NCBI RefSeq assembly: GCF_003173035.1
Contig: NZ_QGLE01000001.1
Span: forward strand, 558,001-622,000
Length of the DNA: 64,000 nt
Direction: 5' to 3'
DNA from: Zavarzinia aquatilis
GTDB lineage: Bacteria; Pseudomonadota; Alphaproteobacteria; Zavarziniales; Zavarziniaceae
The notes under the pieces are model-generated. The model worked only from the letters and a program-made list of their open reading frames with translations. It did not search any database and had not been told where the DNA came from. The translations under genes and the position numbers were made by a program. Positions 34,280 through 45,684 of this stretch are shown piece after piece (positions within the stretch are counted from its first letter, which is position 1; the number at the start of each line of letters is the position of its first letter).

Positions 34280-34794
34280 GCATCCGTATTTTCCCGCTCG
34301 ACGCCCGGGCGGCCGAAGCGCGCCTGCCTGAACTCGCCACCGTCCTCGCCGATGCGGTCGAAAACGGCGCCTCGGTCAATTTCATGGCCGGCCTGACCCT
34401 GGAGGATGCCGCCGGCTTCTGGCGCCGCCAGCTGCCCGGCCTCGCCGACGGGGAAAAGCAGCTGCTCGTCGCGGAGGAGGGCGGCGTCATCGTCGGCACC
34501 ATCCTCCTGATGCTGGCGCAGCAGCCGAACGCTCCGCACCGGGCGGAAATCGGCAAGATGCTGGTCCAGTCCAGCCAACGCCGTCGGGGCCTCGGCCGGC
34601 GCCTGCTGGCCGCGGCGGAAAGTGCCGCCCGGGGCGCCGGCCGCACCCTCCTCATGCTCGACACCGAAAGCGGCAGCGCGGGCGAGCATCTCTACAAGGC
34701 CTGCGGCTGGACCGAATTCGGCCGCGTGCCGGACCATTCCCACAAGCCGGACGGCCCGCTGGCCGAAACCACCTTCTTCTACAAGCGGCTGTGA
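34276..34794 (+). CDS. GNAT N-acetyltransferase
   Basis: A 172-residue acetyltransferase starting at GTG that overlaps the upstream stop. The acetyl-CoA loop is QSSQRRRGLGRRLL near residues 97-110, preceded by a beta-bulge region IVGTILLMLAQ. Its regulator-coupled position suggests it modifies a small metabolite. Substrate unknown. Confidence 0.85.
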   Translation: MSIRIFPLDARAAEARLPELATVLADAVENGASVNFMAGLTLEDAAGFWRRQLPGLADGEKQLLVAEEGGVIVGTILLMLAQQPNAPHRAEIGKMLVQSSQRRRGLGRRLLAAAESAARGAGRTLLMLDTESGSAGEHLYKACGWTEFGRVPDHSHKPDGPLAETTFFYKRL

Positions 34795-34818
34795 AGCGAT
34801 CCGGTCCGCCGCTCGCCG

Positions 34819-37800
34819 TCAGTGGAAATTCCGCCCCCTGGGCATGACCTCCACCGCCTGGCGATTGCGGGCGAGGGCGTCGAGCAGGGCGCTTTGGTCG
34901 TCGATCCGCTCGGCGATCACATGGATGACATTTTCGGCCGATTGCAGGCGCCCGCTCACGGTGACGAAGCGGGCGCCCATGACGATGGGGCGATAGGTCT
35001 CGAACACCTGGGGCCAGACCACGATATTGGCGATGCCGGTCTCGTCCTCGAGGGTCATGAAGATCACGCCGCTGGCGGTGCCCGGGCGCTGGCGGACGAG
35101 GACGAGGCCGGAAACGGTCAGGCGCCGGCCGTCGCGCATCTGCGTCAGCCGCTCGTTGCGGGTGATGTCGAGGGCGTTCAGCTTTTCGCGCAGGAAAGAC
35201 ACCGGATGCGCCTTCAGCGACAGGTGCAGGCGGCGGTAATCCTCGATCACCTGCTGGCCGGGGGCGAGGGCGGGCAGATGGGCGTCCGGCTCCACCGCCC
35301 GGGTCGCGGCATGGCGGAACAGGGGCAGGTCTTCCTTGTCGCCCGCCCGGCGCAGGCCCCGCACCGCCCAGAGCGCGTCGCGCCGGTCGAGCCCGAGGGA
35401 GCGGAAGGCATCGGCAAGGGCGAGGCGCTCCAGCACGGCGGGGGCTAGGCCGCTGCGCAGCCACAGGTCGCGCACGGAATCGTAACCCGCCCCACGCCGT
35501 TCGGCGATCAGGGCGGCATCGGCGGCGCGAAAACCGTCGATCTGACGAAAGCCGAGGCGGACGGCATGGCTGGCCCGGATTTCGCCCGCCATCGCCCGGT
35601 GACGGGGATGCAGCGCGCCCCGGCCGTCCGGCTCCAGCACCGCATCGAAATGGGAGGCGTTGATGTCGACCGGCCGCACCTCGACACCATGCTCCCGCGC
35701 GTCGCGCACCAGCTGGGCCGGGGCATAGAAGCCCATGGGCTGGCTGTTCAGGATGGCGGCGCAGAACACATCCGGGTAACGGCACTTGATCCAGGACGAG
35801 AGATAGACCAGCAGGGCGAAACTGGCGGCATGGGATTCCGGAAAGCCGTAGTCGCCGAAGCCCTCGATCTGGGAAAAGCAGCGCTCGGCGAAATCGCGGG
35901 GATAGCCGCGCGCCGCCATGCCCTCGACCAGCTTGTCGCGGTAGAGATGAATGGTGCCGACCCGGCGGAAGGTCGCCATGGCGCGGCGCAGGCGATCAGC
36001 CTCGCCCGGGGTGAATCTGGCGGCGACGATGGCGATCCGCATCGCCTGTTCCTGAAACAGGGGCACGCCGCAGGTCTTTTCCAGCACGCGGCGCAATTCG
36101 TCCGGCGCGCCATGCTCGGGGGCAGGGGAAGGATAGTCGACCTTCTCCTGACCGCTGCGTCGGCGCAGATAGGGATGGACCATGCCGCCCTGGATCGGGC
36201 CGGGGCGGACGATGGCAACCTCGATCACCAGGTCGTAATAGCTCCGGGGCTTCAGCCGGGGCAGCATGGTCATCTGCGCCCGGCTCTCGACCTGGAAGAC
36301 GCCGGTTGAATCCGCCCGGCACAGCATGTCATAGACCGCGGCCTCGTCGCGCGGGATGGCCGAGAGTTCGGCCGTCATGCCGTAATGGTCGCGTAAGAGG
36401 TGCAGGGCCTTCCGGATACAGGTCAGCATCCCGAGGGCGAGCACGTCGACCTTGAGGATGCGCAGGGCATCGAGATCGTCCTTGTCCCATTCGATCACCG
36501 TGCGGTCCTGCATCGCCGCGTTCTCGATCGGCACGATTTCGTCGAGCCGGCTTTTGGTGACGACGAAGCCGCCGACATGCTGGGACAGGTGGCGGGGAAA
36601 GCCGATCAACTCCCGCGCGAGGTCGAGGGCCCGGGCAAGGCGCGGATCGCGCGGATCGACCCCGGCGCGGGCGGCGGCTTCGTCCGACAGGCCCTTGCTG
36701 CTCCAGCCCCAGATGCTGCCCGACAGGCGGCCGGTCACGTCTTCCGACAGGCCGAAGACCTTGCCGACTTCGCGGATCGCGCTGCGCCCCCGATAGGCGA
36801 TGACGGTCGCGGCGAGACCGGCGCGCTCCCGCCCGTAGCGGGCGTAGATATACTGGATCACCTCCTCGCGCCGCTCGTGTTCGAAATCGACGTCGATGTC
36901 CGGCGGCTCTTTGCGCTCCTCGCTGACGAAACGCTCGAACAGGAGGTCGACCTCCTGCGGGTTCACCTCGGTCACGCCAAGGCAGTAGCAGACCACCGAA
37001 TTGGCGGCAGAGCCGCGACCTTGCGCGAGGATGCCGCGCTCTTTCGCGAAGCGGGAAATATCATAAACTGTAAGGAAATAGGGGGCGTAGTTCAGCTGTC
37101 CGATGAGCCGAAGTTCATGTTCGATCGCAACTTGAACCTTGGCCGGCAGCCCGGCCGGAAAGCGCCTGCGGGCCCCTTCCGCGGTCAGGGCGGCGAGGGC
37201 GCTCTGGGCATCGGGATAACCGGCCAGCACTTCGTCCGGATAATCGTAGGACAATTCGTCGAGCGAGAAGCGGCAGAGGTCGAGAAAGCGGCCGGTTTCC
37301 GCGATGGCCTCCGGCGCGGCGGCGAAAAGCCGGGTCATTTCCGCCGGCCCCTTCAGGTGGCGCTCGGCATGGGCGTCGAGGCGGCGGCCGGCCGCGTCGA
37401 TGGTGACATGCTCGCGGATGCAGGTCATCACGTCGGCGAGCGGGCGGCGCGCAGGGTTGTGATAAAGCACGTCGTTGGTCGCGATCAGGGCGACGCCGCA
37501 GGCCCCGGCGAGGCGGCGCAGGCGGGCGAGGCGGCGGTGATCGTCGCCCCGGTAGGTCATGGCGGCGGCAAGGCGGATTTGCCCGGAAAAGCGCCGCAGC
37601 ACGGGGGCGAGGGCCGCCGCCTCGATGCGGGCGGGCGGGCACAGGATCAGGTTCAGCCCTTCGGCGAAACCGGCGAGATCGTCGAGGCCGAGATGGCAGT
37701 CGCCCTTTCCCGCCCGCCGCTTGCCGAGGCTGATCAGCCGGGTCAGCCGGCCCCAGGCCGCCCGGTCGGCGGGATAGGCGAGGATGTCGGGCGTGCCGTC

Positions 37801-38016
37801 GCAGAAGACGAGGCGGGCGCCGACGGCGAGGCGAAACCCCGCCTCCTTCGCCGCGACATGGGCGCGGACGACACCGGCGACCGAATTGCGGTCGGCGATG
37901 CCGATCCCCGCCATGCCGAGAGCCCGCGCCGTCAGCACCAGTTCGTCGGCGTGGGAGGCGCCCCGCAGGAAGGAATAGGCACTGGCCACGGCCAGTTCGG
38001 CGTAACCCCCGGTCAC
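34819..38016 (-). CDS. dnaE2: Error-prone DNA polymerase DnaE2
   Basis: A 1065-residue DnaE2. GTG 38016 overlaps the imuB stop (GTGA), and the protein then starts with the normal [23 protein letters not shown]-domain opening. The catalytic [13 protein letters not shown] motif lies in the palm, the [12 protein letters not shown] fingers motif upstream of it, and an HhH/OB C-terminus ([18 protein letters not shown]) is present. It is the polymerase of the SOS-induced translesion cassette acting with ImuA and ImuB. Confidence 0.95.
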   Translation of the reverse strand: MTGGYAELAVASAYSFLRGASHADELVLTARALGMAGIGIADRNSVAGVVRAHVAAKEAGFRLAVGARLVFCDGTPDILAYPADRAAWGRLTRLISLGKRRAGKGDCHLGLDDLAGFAEGLNLILCPPARIEAAALAPVLRRFSGQIRLAAAMTYRGDDHRRLARLRRLAGACGVALIATNDVLYHNPARRPLADVMTCIREHVTIDAAGRRLDAHAERHLKGPAEMTRLFAAAPEAIAETGRFLDLCRFSLDELSYDYPDEVLAGYPDAQSALAALTAEGARRRFPAGLPAKVQVAIEHELRLIGQLNYAPYFLTVYDISRFAKERGILAQGRGSAANSVVCYCLGVTEVNPQEVDLLFERFVSEERKEPPDIDVDFEHERREEVIQYIYARYGRERAGLAATVIAYRGRSAIREVGKVFGLSEDVTGRLSGSIWGWSSKGLSDEAAARAGVDPRDPRLARALDLARELIGFPRHLSQHVGGFVVTKSRLDEIVPIENAAMQDRTVIEWDKDDLDALRILKVDVLALGMLTCIRKALHLLRDHYGMTAELSAIPRDEAAVYDMLCRADSTGVFQVESRAQMTMLPRLKPRSYYDLVIEVAIVRPGPIQGGMVHPYLRRRSGQEKVDYPSPAPEHGAPDELRRVLEKTCGVPLFQEQAMRIAIVAARFTPGEADRLRRAMATFRRVGTIHLYRDKLVEGMAARGYPRDFAERCFSQIEGFGDYGFPESHAASFALLVYLSSWIKCRYPDVFCAAILNSQPMGFYAPAQLVRDAREHGVEVRPVDINASHFDAVLEPDGRGALHPRHRAMAGEIRASHAVRLGFRQIDGFRAADAALIAERRGAGYDSVRDLWLRSGLAPAVLERLALADAFRSLGLDRRDALWAVRGLRRAGDKEDLPLFRHAATRAVEPDAHLPALAPGQQVIEDYRRLHLSLKAHPVSFLREKLNALDITRNERLTQMRDGRRLTVSGLVLVRQRPGTASGVIFMTLEDETGIANIVVWPQVFETYRPIVMGARFVTVSGRLQSAENVIHVIAERIDDQSALLDALARNRQAVEVMPRGRNFH

Positions 38017-39587
38017 AGGAAGAACCCGTGCAGATGCCAGTCGGGCCGTTCCGTCTCCCGGCCGTAGAGCCCGGCGCGGAACAGCCACAGGCGCAGGCCC
38101 GCCTCGGTCTCGACCCGGAAATAATCCCGGGTCGGCGGCATGTCGCCGCCAAGCGCCCGCCACCATTCGGGCGCGATCCGCTCCGGCCCCTCGGACCGGG
38201 TCACCAGATGCCAGGCCCCGCGCCAGCGAAAGCGCCGGGGCGGGCCGTCCGGCACTTCGGCCAGGGCCTCGACCGGCTCCGGCCGGTCGAGCAGGCGATA
38301 GGGCCGGACAGGCACGGCGCTGTCCTGATCGGGCGGGGACAGGGTCGGCGCCGCCGCCGTGCCGAGGGCCGGTAGCACCATCGCCCCCTCGGGCACATGG
38401 GTGTCGCGCCCGCCGAGGCGGCGGATGCGCCCGGGGCCGAGACGGGCGGCGAGGTGATCGACGAGGCCGGCGAAGGCGATATCGGCGGCGACGGCGGCCG
38501 TGCCGTCTAGCCCCGGCTGCAGCGGGCGCAGCAGGGCGGTCTCGACCGCGGCAAGGCGGATCAGGTCGAAGCCGAAGCCCGCCTCCCATTCGTCGCTGGC
38601 GGCAATCAGCCGGTCGGCGAAGAGGCGGCGCATCTCGGCGCCCTGGCGCAAGGGCCGGCTGCTGCCGACACAGATCCGGCGCAGCACGCCATCGACCCGG
38701 AACAGACTGGCCTCGATCCGGGTCGCGCCCCGGCCCGCGGCCTCCAGCCCCCGGCCGAGACTGTCGCCCAGCTGGCCGATGGCGTCGAGAACATGGGCCT
38801 CGAGGCTGATCGGCTCGGCCAGGCGGCGCTCGGTCATGTGGTCGGGCACCGGCAGACGGGGCGAGATCGGCTCGTCGATCCGGCCCAGCGCCTGATCGAG
38901 CCGCAGCAGGAGCGAGGCGCCGTGACGGGCCGCCAGCGGCGCCCGTGGCCGGTCGAGGAGGTCCGCCACGGTCTCCAGCCCGGCCTCGGCGAGGCGGATA
39001 ACCTGATCCCGTTCGAGGCGCAGCGCGGCGACGGGCAGGGGGCGCAGCAAGGCTTCCTCCCGCCCGGCGGCGGCGGTTACTTCCCGGCCATGGCGGGCGA
39101 GGGCATGGGCGCAGCCGACCGTCGCCGCCAGCGCCAGCCGCGCCTCCAGCCCGGCCGCGCGCAGCCGGCGGCGGATCGCCCCGGCCATGGCCGCCTCGCC
39201 GCCGAAGAGATGGGCGCAGCCGGATATGTCGAGCAGCAGGCCATCCGGCGGATCGAGGGCGACCAGCGGCGTCCAGCGTTCCATGTCGTCGGCGACCGCC
39301 TCCAGCAGGGCCCGGTCGGCCGCCGGGTCCTCGTCGGCGGTGGCGAGTTCCGGATACATCGCCCGGGCATCGGCAAGACCGAGCCCCGGCACGAGGCCGA
39401 GCGCCGCCGCCGCCCGGTTCAGGGCGATCAGGCGCAGGGCATTGCCCTGCCGGCCGGTGACCGCCAGCGGCGGCAACTCAGCCGGCGTGGCGGAGGGGGA
39501 AGACGGTGCCGCCCGCTCGATCCGGTCGGTCGCCAGCCGGGGCAGCCAGATCGAGAGGTGGCGCCGCGAGGCTGAAACACCGGTCAT
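38013..39587 (-). CDS. imuB: ImuB, Y-family polymerase-like protein
   Basis: A 524-residue Y-family member. ATG 39587 precedes the required [17 protein letters not shown] opening. Family segments are [19 protein letters not shown] and a [18 protein letters not shown] region. The usual catalytic acidic triad of Y polymerases does not look intact, as is normal for ImuB, which acts as a scaffold linking DnaE2, ImuA and the clamp. The gene overlaps imuA by 110 bases and dnaE2 by 4. Confidence 0.93.
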   Translation of the reverse strand: MTGVSASRRHLSIWLPRLATDRIERAAPSSPSATPAELPPLAVTGRQGNALRLIALNRAAAALGLVPGLGLADARAMYPELATADEDPAADRALLEAVADDMERWTPLVALDPPDGLLLDISGCAHLFGGEAAMAGAIRRRLRAAGLEARLALAATVGCAHALARHGREVTAAAGREEALLRPLPVAALRLERDQVIRLAEAGLETVADLLDRPRAPLAARHGASLLLRLDQALGRIDEPISPRLPVPDHMTERRLAEPISLEAHVLDAIGQLGDSLGRGLEAAGRGATRIEASLFRVDGVLRRICVGSSRPLRQGAEMRRLFADRLIAASDEWEAGFGFDLIRLAAVETALLRPLQPGLDGTAAVAADIAFAGLVDHLAARLGPGRIRRLGGRDTHVPEGAMVLPALGTAAAPTLSPPDQDSAVPVRPYRLLDRPEPVEALAEVPDGPPRRFRWRGAWHLVTRSEGPERIAPEWWRALGGDMPPTRDYFRVETEAGLRLWLFRAGLYGRETERPDWHLHGFFL

Positions 39588-40248
39588 CGCGGCTCCAGAC
39601 GATGCGCCAGCGCCCCGTCGGGCCATGGCGATTCTTGGTCAGGTGAAGATCGAAGGCGGTAGCGCCAAGGCCGCCCAGCCCGTCGGCCGGGCCGGGCGCG
39701 GCCGCGATCCGCCAGCGGCTGGTCGCGGCCACGGGCGCCGTCAGCGCCCGGTGCCGGACGAGAAAGGCGAAAGCGCCGCCCTCCCGCGCGGCAAGGGCAA
39801 GGCGCCGTGTCGCGATCAGGTCCGCCGCCCTTCCGTCGCCCGGCAACTCCAGCACGACGGCGGCCAGCGCCGGGCAGCGCAGGGCTTCCTCGGCCGCCCA
39901 GAGCGCCTCCGCCGCCTCGCGGGCAAGGACGAGATGCAGCCGCCCGGGGTCGAGGCCAAGGCCGGACAGGCCGGGGCCATAGGGATAGCCCGCCGTGCGG
40001 AACCCCGCGCTCGTCCCCGCCCAGAGCAGGGGGCCGGGCAGGGCATCCGCCATCAGCCGCAGGCACAGCCCGGTCCCGGCCGGCCCCGCCCATTCGTGCA
40101 GACAGCCGGCGGCCAGACCGCCGCCCAGCGCATCGTCGAGGCCGGCGATCCCGAAGCGGGCAAGGCCCGCCCGGCCGCCCGCCCGGGATCCCGGGGCCGC
40201 CGCTTCGAGACGGGCGATGGTCTGGCGCAACTGGTCCTGCGTCGTCAT
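39478..40248 (-). CDS. imuA: ImuA, RecA-like SOS mutagenesis protein
   Basis: A 256-residue protein from ATG 40248. Starts at 40266 and 40278 are also in frame, but both overlap or precede the LexA box, so the internal ATG is preferred. RecA/SulA-like segments are HEWAGPAGTGLCLRLMADAL, GRLHLVLAREAAEALWAAEE and [15 protein letters not shown] near the end. Third component of the imuAB-dnaE2 cassette, first in transcription order. Confidence 0.9.
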   Translation of the reverse strand: MTTQDQLRQTIARLEAAAPGSRAGGRAGLARFGIAGLDDALGGGLAAGCLHEWAGPAGTGLCLRLMADALPGPLLWAGTSAGFRTAGYPYGPGLSGLGLDPGRLHLVLAREAAEALWAAEEALRCPALAAVVLELPGDGRAADLIATRRLALAAREGGAFAFLVRHRALTAPVAATSRWRIAAAPGPADGLGGLGATAFDLHLTKNRHGPTGRWRIVWSRDDRCFSLAAPPLDLAAPAGDRPDRAGGTVFPLRHAG

Positions 40249-40260
40249 GGCGGTCGGTTT

Positions 40261-40275
40261 GTTCATGATACGTTC
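40261..40275 (-). promoter_or_regulatory. LexA (SOS) box of imuA-imuB-dnaE2
   Basis: GTTC-ATGATAC-GTTC at 40261-40275 (GAAC-N7-GAAC on the coding strand) is the exact direct-repeat form of the alphaproteobacterial LexA site, placed 13 bases upstream of the preferred imuA start. It predicts SOS control of the whole cassette. Confidence 0.9.
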
Positions 40276-40448
40276 CATATATTCACCCCGCCGACGGGGC
40301 GAGTCAATGGCCCCGGCGATGGGCGACGAAACGGATGCATCCGACCAAGGCGATGGTTGACGACGTTGGGAAATCCTGCACCATGCGGCCATGGGTGCGA
40401 CAAAATGACCAACCACCCGATCTGATCTTGTTACAGGGAGCGCAGCGT

Positions 40449-41237
40449 ATGGCCCAGGCCACCATCCACCCCGCCGAGCATGACTATTCCCGGGCCCCGG
40501 TCGCCCGCCGCATCACCATCGACGACCTGAAGGCGAGCCTCGTGTCCGGCCTCGCCGACTATAACCGTCACATGGTGCCGGGCCTCGGTTTCGGCCTGTT
40601 CTATGTCGTCCTCGGCGCCATCGGCATCTGGATCAGCTTCCAGATGGGCTGGGGCCACATGATTTTCCCGGCACTGTCGGGCTTCCTGCTGTTCGGGCCT
40701 TTCGCCGCCCTCGGCCTTTATGAAATCAGCCGGCGCGATCAGGCGGGCGAGAGGATCGAGGGGACGGAAGTCATCCTGTCCTTCACCCGCCACGGCGGCG
40801 GCCAGATCGCCCTGTTCGGTCTTTACCTGTTCATCGCGACCTTCGCCTGGGACAAGGTCTCGACCATGATCTACGGGCTCTATTACGGCATGGAGCCGGT
40901 CGCCATCGACGATCTGCTGATCCGCGTCTTCACCACCAGCCACGGTTTCCTGTTCGCCGTGACCGGCATCGTTTCGGGCGGGATCATCGCCGGTGCGATC
41001 TTCGCGACCAGCGTCTTCGCCGTGCCCATGCTGCTCGACCGCGACACGGACGTGCTCACCGCCGCCATTTCCTCCCTGCGCGCGGTCGAGGCCAATCTGT
41101 TCGTGATGGGCGTCTGGGGCGTCATCGTCTGCGGCCTGACCACGGTCGGCATCCTCGCCGGTTTCATCGGCCTCGCCGTCGTCCTGCCGATCCTCGGCCA
41201 TGCCACCTGGCATCTCTATTGCAAGGTGCTGCGCTAA
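40449..41237 (+). CDS. DUF2189 integral membrane protein
   Basis: A 262-residue protein; ATG 40449 has AGGGAG upstream. About six transmembrane helices, with a YEISRRDQAGE-type cytoplasmic loop and RITIDDLKASLVSGLADYNR preceding helix 1, as in DUF2189 proteins. The last helices read GVIVCGLTTVGILAGFIG and LPILGHATWHLYCK. Function unknown, often near respiratory genes. Confidence 0.85.
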   Translation: MAQATIHPAEHDYSRAPVARRITIDDLKASLVSGLADYNRHMVPGLGFGLFYVVLGAIGIWISFQMGWGHMIFPALSGFLLFGPFAALGLYEISRRDQAGERIEGTEVILSFTRHGGGQIALFGLYLFIATFAWDKVSTMIYGLYYGMEPVAIDDLLIRVFTTSHGFLFAVTGIVSGGIIAGAIFATSVFAVPMLLDRDTDVLTAAISSLRAVEANLFVMGVWGVIVCGLTTVGILAGFIGLAVVLPILGHATWHLYCKVLR

Positions 41238-41299
41238 CCCGCCGTGACCTGAGCAAAAGAACAAACGGTCGGGTCTCGACCGATGTCAGGGAGGATCAA

Positions 41300-41707
41300 A
41301 TGAGCGACTACAAGGGCGGTTGCCTGTGCGGCAGCGTGCGTTACACGCTGGCGCAGGCGCCGGTGGCGACCATGGTCTGCCACTGCACGCATTGCCAGAA
41401 ATCGACCGGCACCGCGTTTTCCGTGGTCGCGCTGGTGCCGGAACCCGCCTTCGAATGCACCGGCGAGCTGAAGACCTATGCCGACATGGGCGACAGCGGC
41501 AATGCCGTCTCCCGCTCGTTCTGCCCCAACTGTGGCTCGCCGGTGACGACGACGGCCATGACCTTGCCGGGCATGGTCATCGTCAAGGCCGGCACCTTCG
41601 ACGACACGAGCTGGCTGCAGCCCAGCGCGGAAATCTTCTGCGCCAGCAGCCAGTCCTGGGTGCCCCATGTCGAGGGCGCGGCGCATCACGCCCGGATGCC
41701 GGGCTAA
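41300..41707 (+). CDS. GFA family protein (glutathione-dependent formaldehyde-activating type)
   Basis: A 135-residue zinc protein; GGGAGG lies 5 bases before ATG 41300. The Cys sets are [22 protein letters not shown] and FCPNCGSPV, the three conserved clusters of the GFA/CENP-V fold. The reaction of most homologues is not known. Confidence 0.9.
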   Translation: MSDYKGGCLCGSVRYTLAQAPVATMVCHCTHCQKSTGTAFSVVALVPEPAFECTGELKTYADMGDSGNAVSRSFCPNCGSPVTTTAMTLPGMVIVKAGTFDDTSWLQPSAEIFCASSQSWVPHVEGAAHHARMPG

Positions 41708-41779
41708 ACCGGCAAAGCCCTTGCGGATGGCGCTTCCCGGTCACAGACTGGGAATCGTCATCCGACAGAGGGCCAGCCC

Positions 41780-42142
41780 ATGCGCGAGCCGAAACATCAT
41801 GCCCCGCCCGGCGGGGCAGGGCTGCCGCCCCTGGTCCGGCTGCTCGCCCGCAACGCCGCTTTCGGCTTTCTCGTCGCCATCTGCTTCGTCGCCGCCATGC
41901 TGCTGCTCGACATCAACGGGCTCGGCACCCTGATCCTTCATTCGCCGGATGGCATCATCGCCACCTTCGCCCTGACCTTCGCCACCGGCCTGACCTTCGG
42001 TGGCGTGCAGATGGGTATCGCCATCATGCAGCTGGCCGACGACGACGCGGACGAGGGGGCGGCAGATCCGGGCGGCGGATCGGGGCGAGGGCACCGCGAC
42101 GATACCTTCTATCGCCATCGGCTGACCGCCGCGGCGGTTTGA
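41780..42142 (+). CDS. Small two-helix membrane protein, unknown function
   Basis: A 120-residue protein with two hydrophobic segments (about residues 26-44 and 58-84) and a hydrophilic, Asp/Gly-rich tail. GC usage matches neighbours. No family recognised. Confidence 0.55.
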   Translation: MREPKHHAPPGGAGLPPLVRLLARNAAFGFLVAICFVAAMLLLDINGLGTLILHSPDGIIATFALTFATGLTFGGVQMGIAIMQLADDDADEGAADPGGGSGRGHRDDTFYRHRLTAAAV

Positions 42143-42216
42143 GTCCGTTCCTTCTAACCAAATCTTCAGCTTCCGACGGCATCTTGATCCCCAAAAGCGA
42201 ACGGGGGAACGGTCCC

Positions 42217-43965
42217 ATGTCGATCAAGCTGAAACTGGTGCTGCTGACGGCCGCGGCCATCGCCATCGTGCTGGGATGCGGCGTGGTCGGTATCCTGTCG
42301 ACGACGAGGCTGGGCAATACCCTGACGGACACCGCCCTGGTGTCGAGGGCGCAATATAACTTCATGATCTCCGACATGATGCACGACGCCCTGCGGGCCG
42401 ATGTGCTCTCGGCCTTCATGGACAAGGCGGATGGGGACGCGGTGCGCGCCGACCTCGCCGATCACGCCACGACCTTCCGCAATGCCCTGGCGGCGAACCG
42501 CGCCCTGCCGCTGCCGCCCGCCATCGTCGAAGCCCTGACCAAGGTGAGCCCCGCGCTCGAAGCCTATATCACGCAGGCCAATACGATCGCCGAACTCGCC
42601 CTGCGCGACCGCGGGGCCGCCGAAGCCCGCATCGCATCGTTCCAGTCCGCCTTCGAGCAACTGGAAACCGCCAATGGCGCGATCGGTGACATGATCACCG
42701 CCTCCGTCGAGACCGCCTCGGCCGAGGCGAGCGACAGCGCCGGGGTCAGCCGCGCTACGATCCTCGTCGGCGCTCTCGTCGGCACGCTGCTGCTCGGCCT
42801 CGCCAGCATCGTCAACATGCGCTCCATCACCCGGCCGCTGGGCGCGGTGCTGACCGGGCTCGACCAGATCGCCCGGCGCAACTGGCAGGCCCATATCCCG
42901 GGAACCGAACGGCGGGACGAAATCGGCGATATCGCCCGGGTGGTCGACCAGCTGAAGACGGCCGGCGCCGAAGCCGAGCGCCTCGCGGCCGAGAATCTCG
43001 CCGCCCGCGCCCGCGAAACCGCCGAAGCCCACGAACGGGCCGAGGCGGAACACCGTCTGGCCGAAGCCGAGCAGGGCCGCCTGCGCGACGAACAGCGCCG
43101 CAGCCGCGAGCAGGCCGAGCGGACCGAAGCGGTCGCCACGGCCTCCCGCGGGTTCGAGCAGGATGTCGGCCGCGTCATCAAGAGCCTGGTCGATGCCGCC
43201 GGCACCCTCGACACCAATGCCGGCAGCCTTACCCGCTTGTCGGCGCGTACCGTCGAAAAGACGGAGCGTGCCGGGCACCTCGCCACCGGGGCCAGCACCA
43301 GCGTGCAGGCGGTCGCGGCCGCGACCGAGGAAATGGTGGCGACCGCGCGGGAAATCGGCCGCCGGGCCCAGCAATCCGCCGACCTGTCCGCCCGTTCCGT
43401 CGAAGAGGCCAATCAGACCACGGACAGCATGAAAGCCCTGAGCGAGACCGCGGGACGCATCAGCAATGTCCTGAAGCTGATCGACGCCGTCGCCCGCCAG
43501 ACCAACCTCCTCGCCCTGAACGCGACCATCGAGGCGGCCCGGGCGGGCGAGGCGGGCAGGGGCTTCGCCGTCGTCGCGACGGAAGTGAAGACCCTGGCCG
43601 ATCAGACCGCCCGCGCGACCGAGGAAATCGCCCGCCAGATCGCCGACATGGAAAACTCCACCCGTGCCACGGTCGGCGCCATCGGCCGCATCGACGAGAT
43701 GATCCGCGCCATGGCCGAAGCCTCGACCGGCATCGCCGCCGCGGTCGAGGAGCAGATCGCCTCGATCGACGAGATCGCCCGCAACATCGACCGCACGTCC
43801 GACGACACGGCCGCCGTCACCACGGAACTGACCGAAGTGGCCGAAGCCGCGAGCCAGACCGGCGATGCGACCGGCAGCGTCCTGAGCTCGTCGAAACAGC
43901 TGGCATCCGAGGCTCACGACCTGAAACGATCGGTCGACCGTTTCCTGAGTATTGTCGCCAGCTGA
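42217..43965 (+). CDS. Methyl-accepting chemotaxis protein
   Basis: A 582-residue MCP from ATG 42217 (the open frame extends upstream without similarity). TM1 is residues 6-28, a four-helix-like periplasmic domain follows, TM2 is about 185-205, and a HAMP domain with an extended Glu/Ala/Arg-rich coiled coil ([20 protein letters not shown]) leads to the signalling region. The hairpin tip is [20 protein letters not shown]. No che genes are in the window. The ligand is unknown. Confidence 0.93.
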   Translation: MSIKLKLVLLTAAAIAIVLGCGVVGILSTTRLGNTLTDTALVSRAQYNFMISDMMHDALRADVLSAFMDKADGDAVRADLADHATTFRNALAANRALPLPPAIVEALTKVSPALEAYITQANTIAELALRDRGAAEARIASFQSAFEQLETANGAIGDMITASVETASAEASDSAGVSRATILVGALVGTLLLGLASIVNMRSITRPLGAVLTGLDQIARRNWQAHIPGTERRDEIGDIARVVDQLKTAGAEAERLAAENLAARARETAEAHERAEAEHRLAEAEQGRLRDEQRRSREQAERTEAVATASRGFEQDVGRVIKSLVDAAGTLDTNAGSLTRLSARTVEKTERAGHLATGASTSVQAVAAATEEMVATAREIGRRAQQSADLSARSVEEANQTTDSMKALSETAGRISNVLKLIDAVARQTNLLALNATIEAARAGEAGRGFAVVATEVKTLADQTARATEEIARQIADMENSTRATVGAIGRIDEMIRAMAEASTGIAAAVEEQIASIDEIARNIDRTSDDTAAVTTELTEVAEAASQTGDATGSVLSSSKQLASEAHDLKRSVDRFLSIVAS

Positions 43966-44005
43966 TCGAATTTGTCTGGCTCAGGCCCTGGAGGCCCCTG
44001 CGGGG

Positions 44006-44839
44006 CTAATGCCGTGATTCAGATGCGGGGAGAGCGGATACATAGTCGAACGCGGCCGACAGGAAAAAGCCGGTCGGCACGACATGGCAGGATTGCTCGA
44101 CGATCTTCATCGTGCTGCCGTCGGGAAAATGCCGGGTGAGCCTTTCCGCCAGCGCCAGCGGGATCACGGGATCGCTCCGGCAATGCAGCTGGAGCACGGG
44201 GGATGTCACCATCGGCGCCGCGAGATCGGCCCGGAATCTATCCAGCATCAGCCGCCGCACGGGCAGCCAGGGATAGGTTTGCGCGGCGATATCGACCGCC
44301 GAAGTAAAGGCGCTGTCGAGGATGACGCCAGCAGGCCGCACGTCCGCCGCCAGCATCGTGGCGATGCCGGTGCCGATGGATTCGCCGACGATGATCACCC
44401 GCGCGCCCGGCGCCGCCTTCACCAGGGCGGCGTAGGCTGCCCTGGCGTCGGTCATGAAGCCGGCCTCGCTCGGCACGCCCGTCGAGCCGCCATAACCCCG
44501 CCAGCTCAACCCCATCACCCCATCGCCGGCGGACGCAAGGCCGCGCAGGCGGGGCAGGCGGTACGCCAGATTTCCGCCGTTGCCGTGCAGATACAGGAAG
44601 ACCGGCCGCGCGGGGTCCGCGGGCGGTGCCCACCACGCGACCAGTCGTTCCCCATCGGGGGTCGCGAGGGCGAGGGCGGAAAAGCCCGCCCCGGGCGGCG
44701 CCATGGGTGCCGGATCGGGGAAATACTGCAGGGACCGCTGGAAAATGAACATCAGGCCGCAAACCGCGACATAGAGCGCCGCACACACGGCCCCTCTTCG
44801 TACAACCTTAAGAATGATCTTGCGCATCGTCGAAGCCAT
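44006..44839 (-). CDS. Alpha/beta hydrolase, BEM46/YqiA-like, membrane-anchored
   Basis: A 277-residue protein with an N-terminal hydrophobic anchor (residues 17-34). The nucleophile elbow is GESIGTG, the oxyanion-side motif YLHGNGGN, the acid lies in CRSDPVIPL and the His in SCHVVPTGF. It matches BEM46-like serine hydrolases. Substrate unknown. Confidence 0.88.
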   Translation of the reverse strand: MASTMRKIILKVVRRGAVCAALYVAVCGLMFIFQRSLQYFPDPAPMAPPGAGFSALALATPDGERLVAWWAPPADPARPVFLYLHGNGGNLAYRLPRLRGLASAGDGVMGLSWRGYGGSTGVPSEAGFMTDARAAYAALVKAAPGARVIIVGESIGTGIATMLAADVRPAGVILDSAFTSAVDIAAQTYPWLPVRRLMLDRFRADLAAPMVTSPVLQLHCRSDPVIPLALAERLTRHFPDGSTMKIVEQSCHVVPTGFFLSAAFDYVSALPASESRH

Positions 44840-44928
44840 CGGCCACAGACTACCGCCGATATCCGTAGACGCACAGACCGGGGAAGCGGTCGGTCGGCCG
44901 CTTCCCCGGCCGGTATCGTCGCTTCGCG

Positions 44929-45684
44929 TCAGATCGCCTGACCGCCCGAGACCTCGATCCGCTGGGCATTGATCCAGCGGTTGTCGGGCGACAGCAGGCT
45001 GGCGATCATCGGTCCGATATCGTCAGGCACGCCGACCCGGCCAAGGGCGGTCATGTCGGCGAAGAGCTTGTTGATATCCGCGTTGTCCCGCACGGCACCA
45101 CCGCCGAAATCGGTCTCGATCGCGCCCGGCGCCACCGTGTTGACCGCGATGCCGCGCGCCCCCAGCTCCTTGGCCATATAATGGGACAGGACCTCGACCG
45201 CGCCCTTGACCGCGGCATAGACGGCATAGCCCGGAAAGGCGACCCGGGTCAGGCCGGACGAGAGATTGACGATGCGCCCACCGTCGGCGAGCAGCGGCAA
45301 CAGGGTCTGGGTCAGGAAGAACACGCCCTTGAAATGGACGTCGACCAGACGGTCGAAACTGTCTTCGGTGGTCATGCCGATCAGCGTCAGGTCGCCGTGG
45401 CCGGCGTTGTTCACGAGGTGGTCGAAGGCCTGACGCTGCCAGGTCGCGGCGAGGGCGGCCTTCAGTGTTTCACCGAAAGCGCCAAAGCTGGCGACATCGC
45501 CGGTATCGAGCGGAAGGGCGACGGCTTTCCGCCCCAGCGCCTCGATCTCGGCGACCACGGCCGCGGCCTCGTCCGCCTGGCTGCGGTAGGTGATGACGAG
45601 GTCGCCGCCACGCCGGGCGATGCTGAGCGCGGTATTGCGGCCAAGGCCGCGGCTGCCGCCGGTGACGAGGGTGATCTTGGTCAT
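44929..45684 (-). CDS. SDR family oxidoreductase
   Basis: A 251-residue classical SDR: TGGSRGLG at residues 8-15, NNAG at 92-95, Ser142 region, YAAVK with Tyr156/Lys160. It is divergently transcribed from an AraC regulator gene 131 bases away, an arrangement that implies local control. Substrate unknown. Confidence 0.9.
   Translation of the reverse strand: MTKITLVTGGSRGLGRNTALSIARRGGDLVITYRSQADEAAAVVAEIEALGRKAVALPLDTGDVASFGAFGETLKAALAATWQRQAFDHLVNNAGHGDLTLIGMTTEDSFDRLVDVHFKGVFFLTQTLLPLLADGGRIVNLSSGLTRVAFPGYAVYAAVKGAVEVLSHYMAKELGARGIAVNTVAPGAIETDFGGGAVRDNADINKLFADMTALGRVGVPDDIGPMIASLLSPDNRWINAQRIEVSGGQAI

Noticed and set aside
42166-43917. Long minus-strand frame across the chemotaxis receptor gene
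   Set aside because: The plus strand encodes a complete MCP; the minus product is a low-complexity Gly/Asp/Arg-rich shadow.
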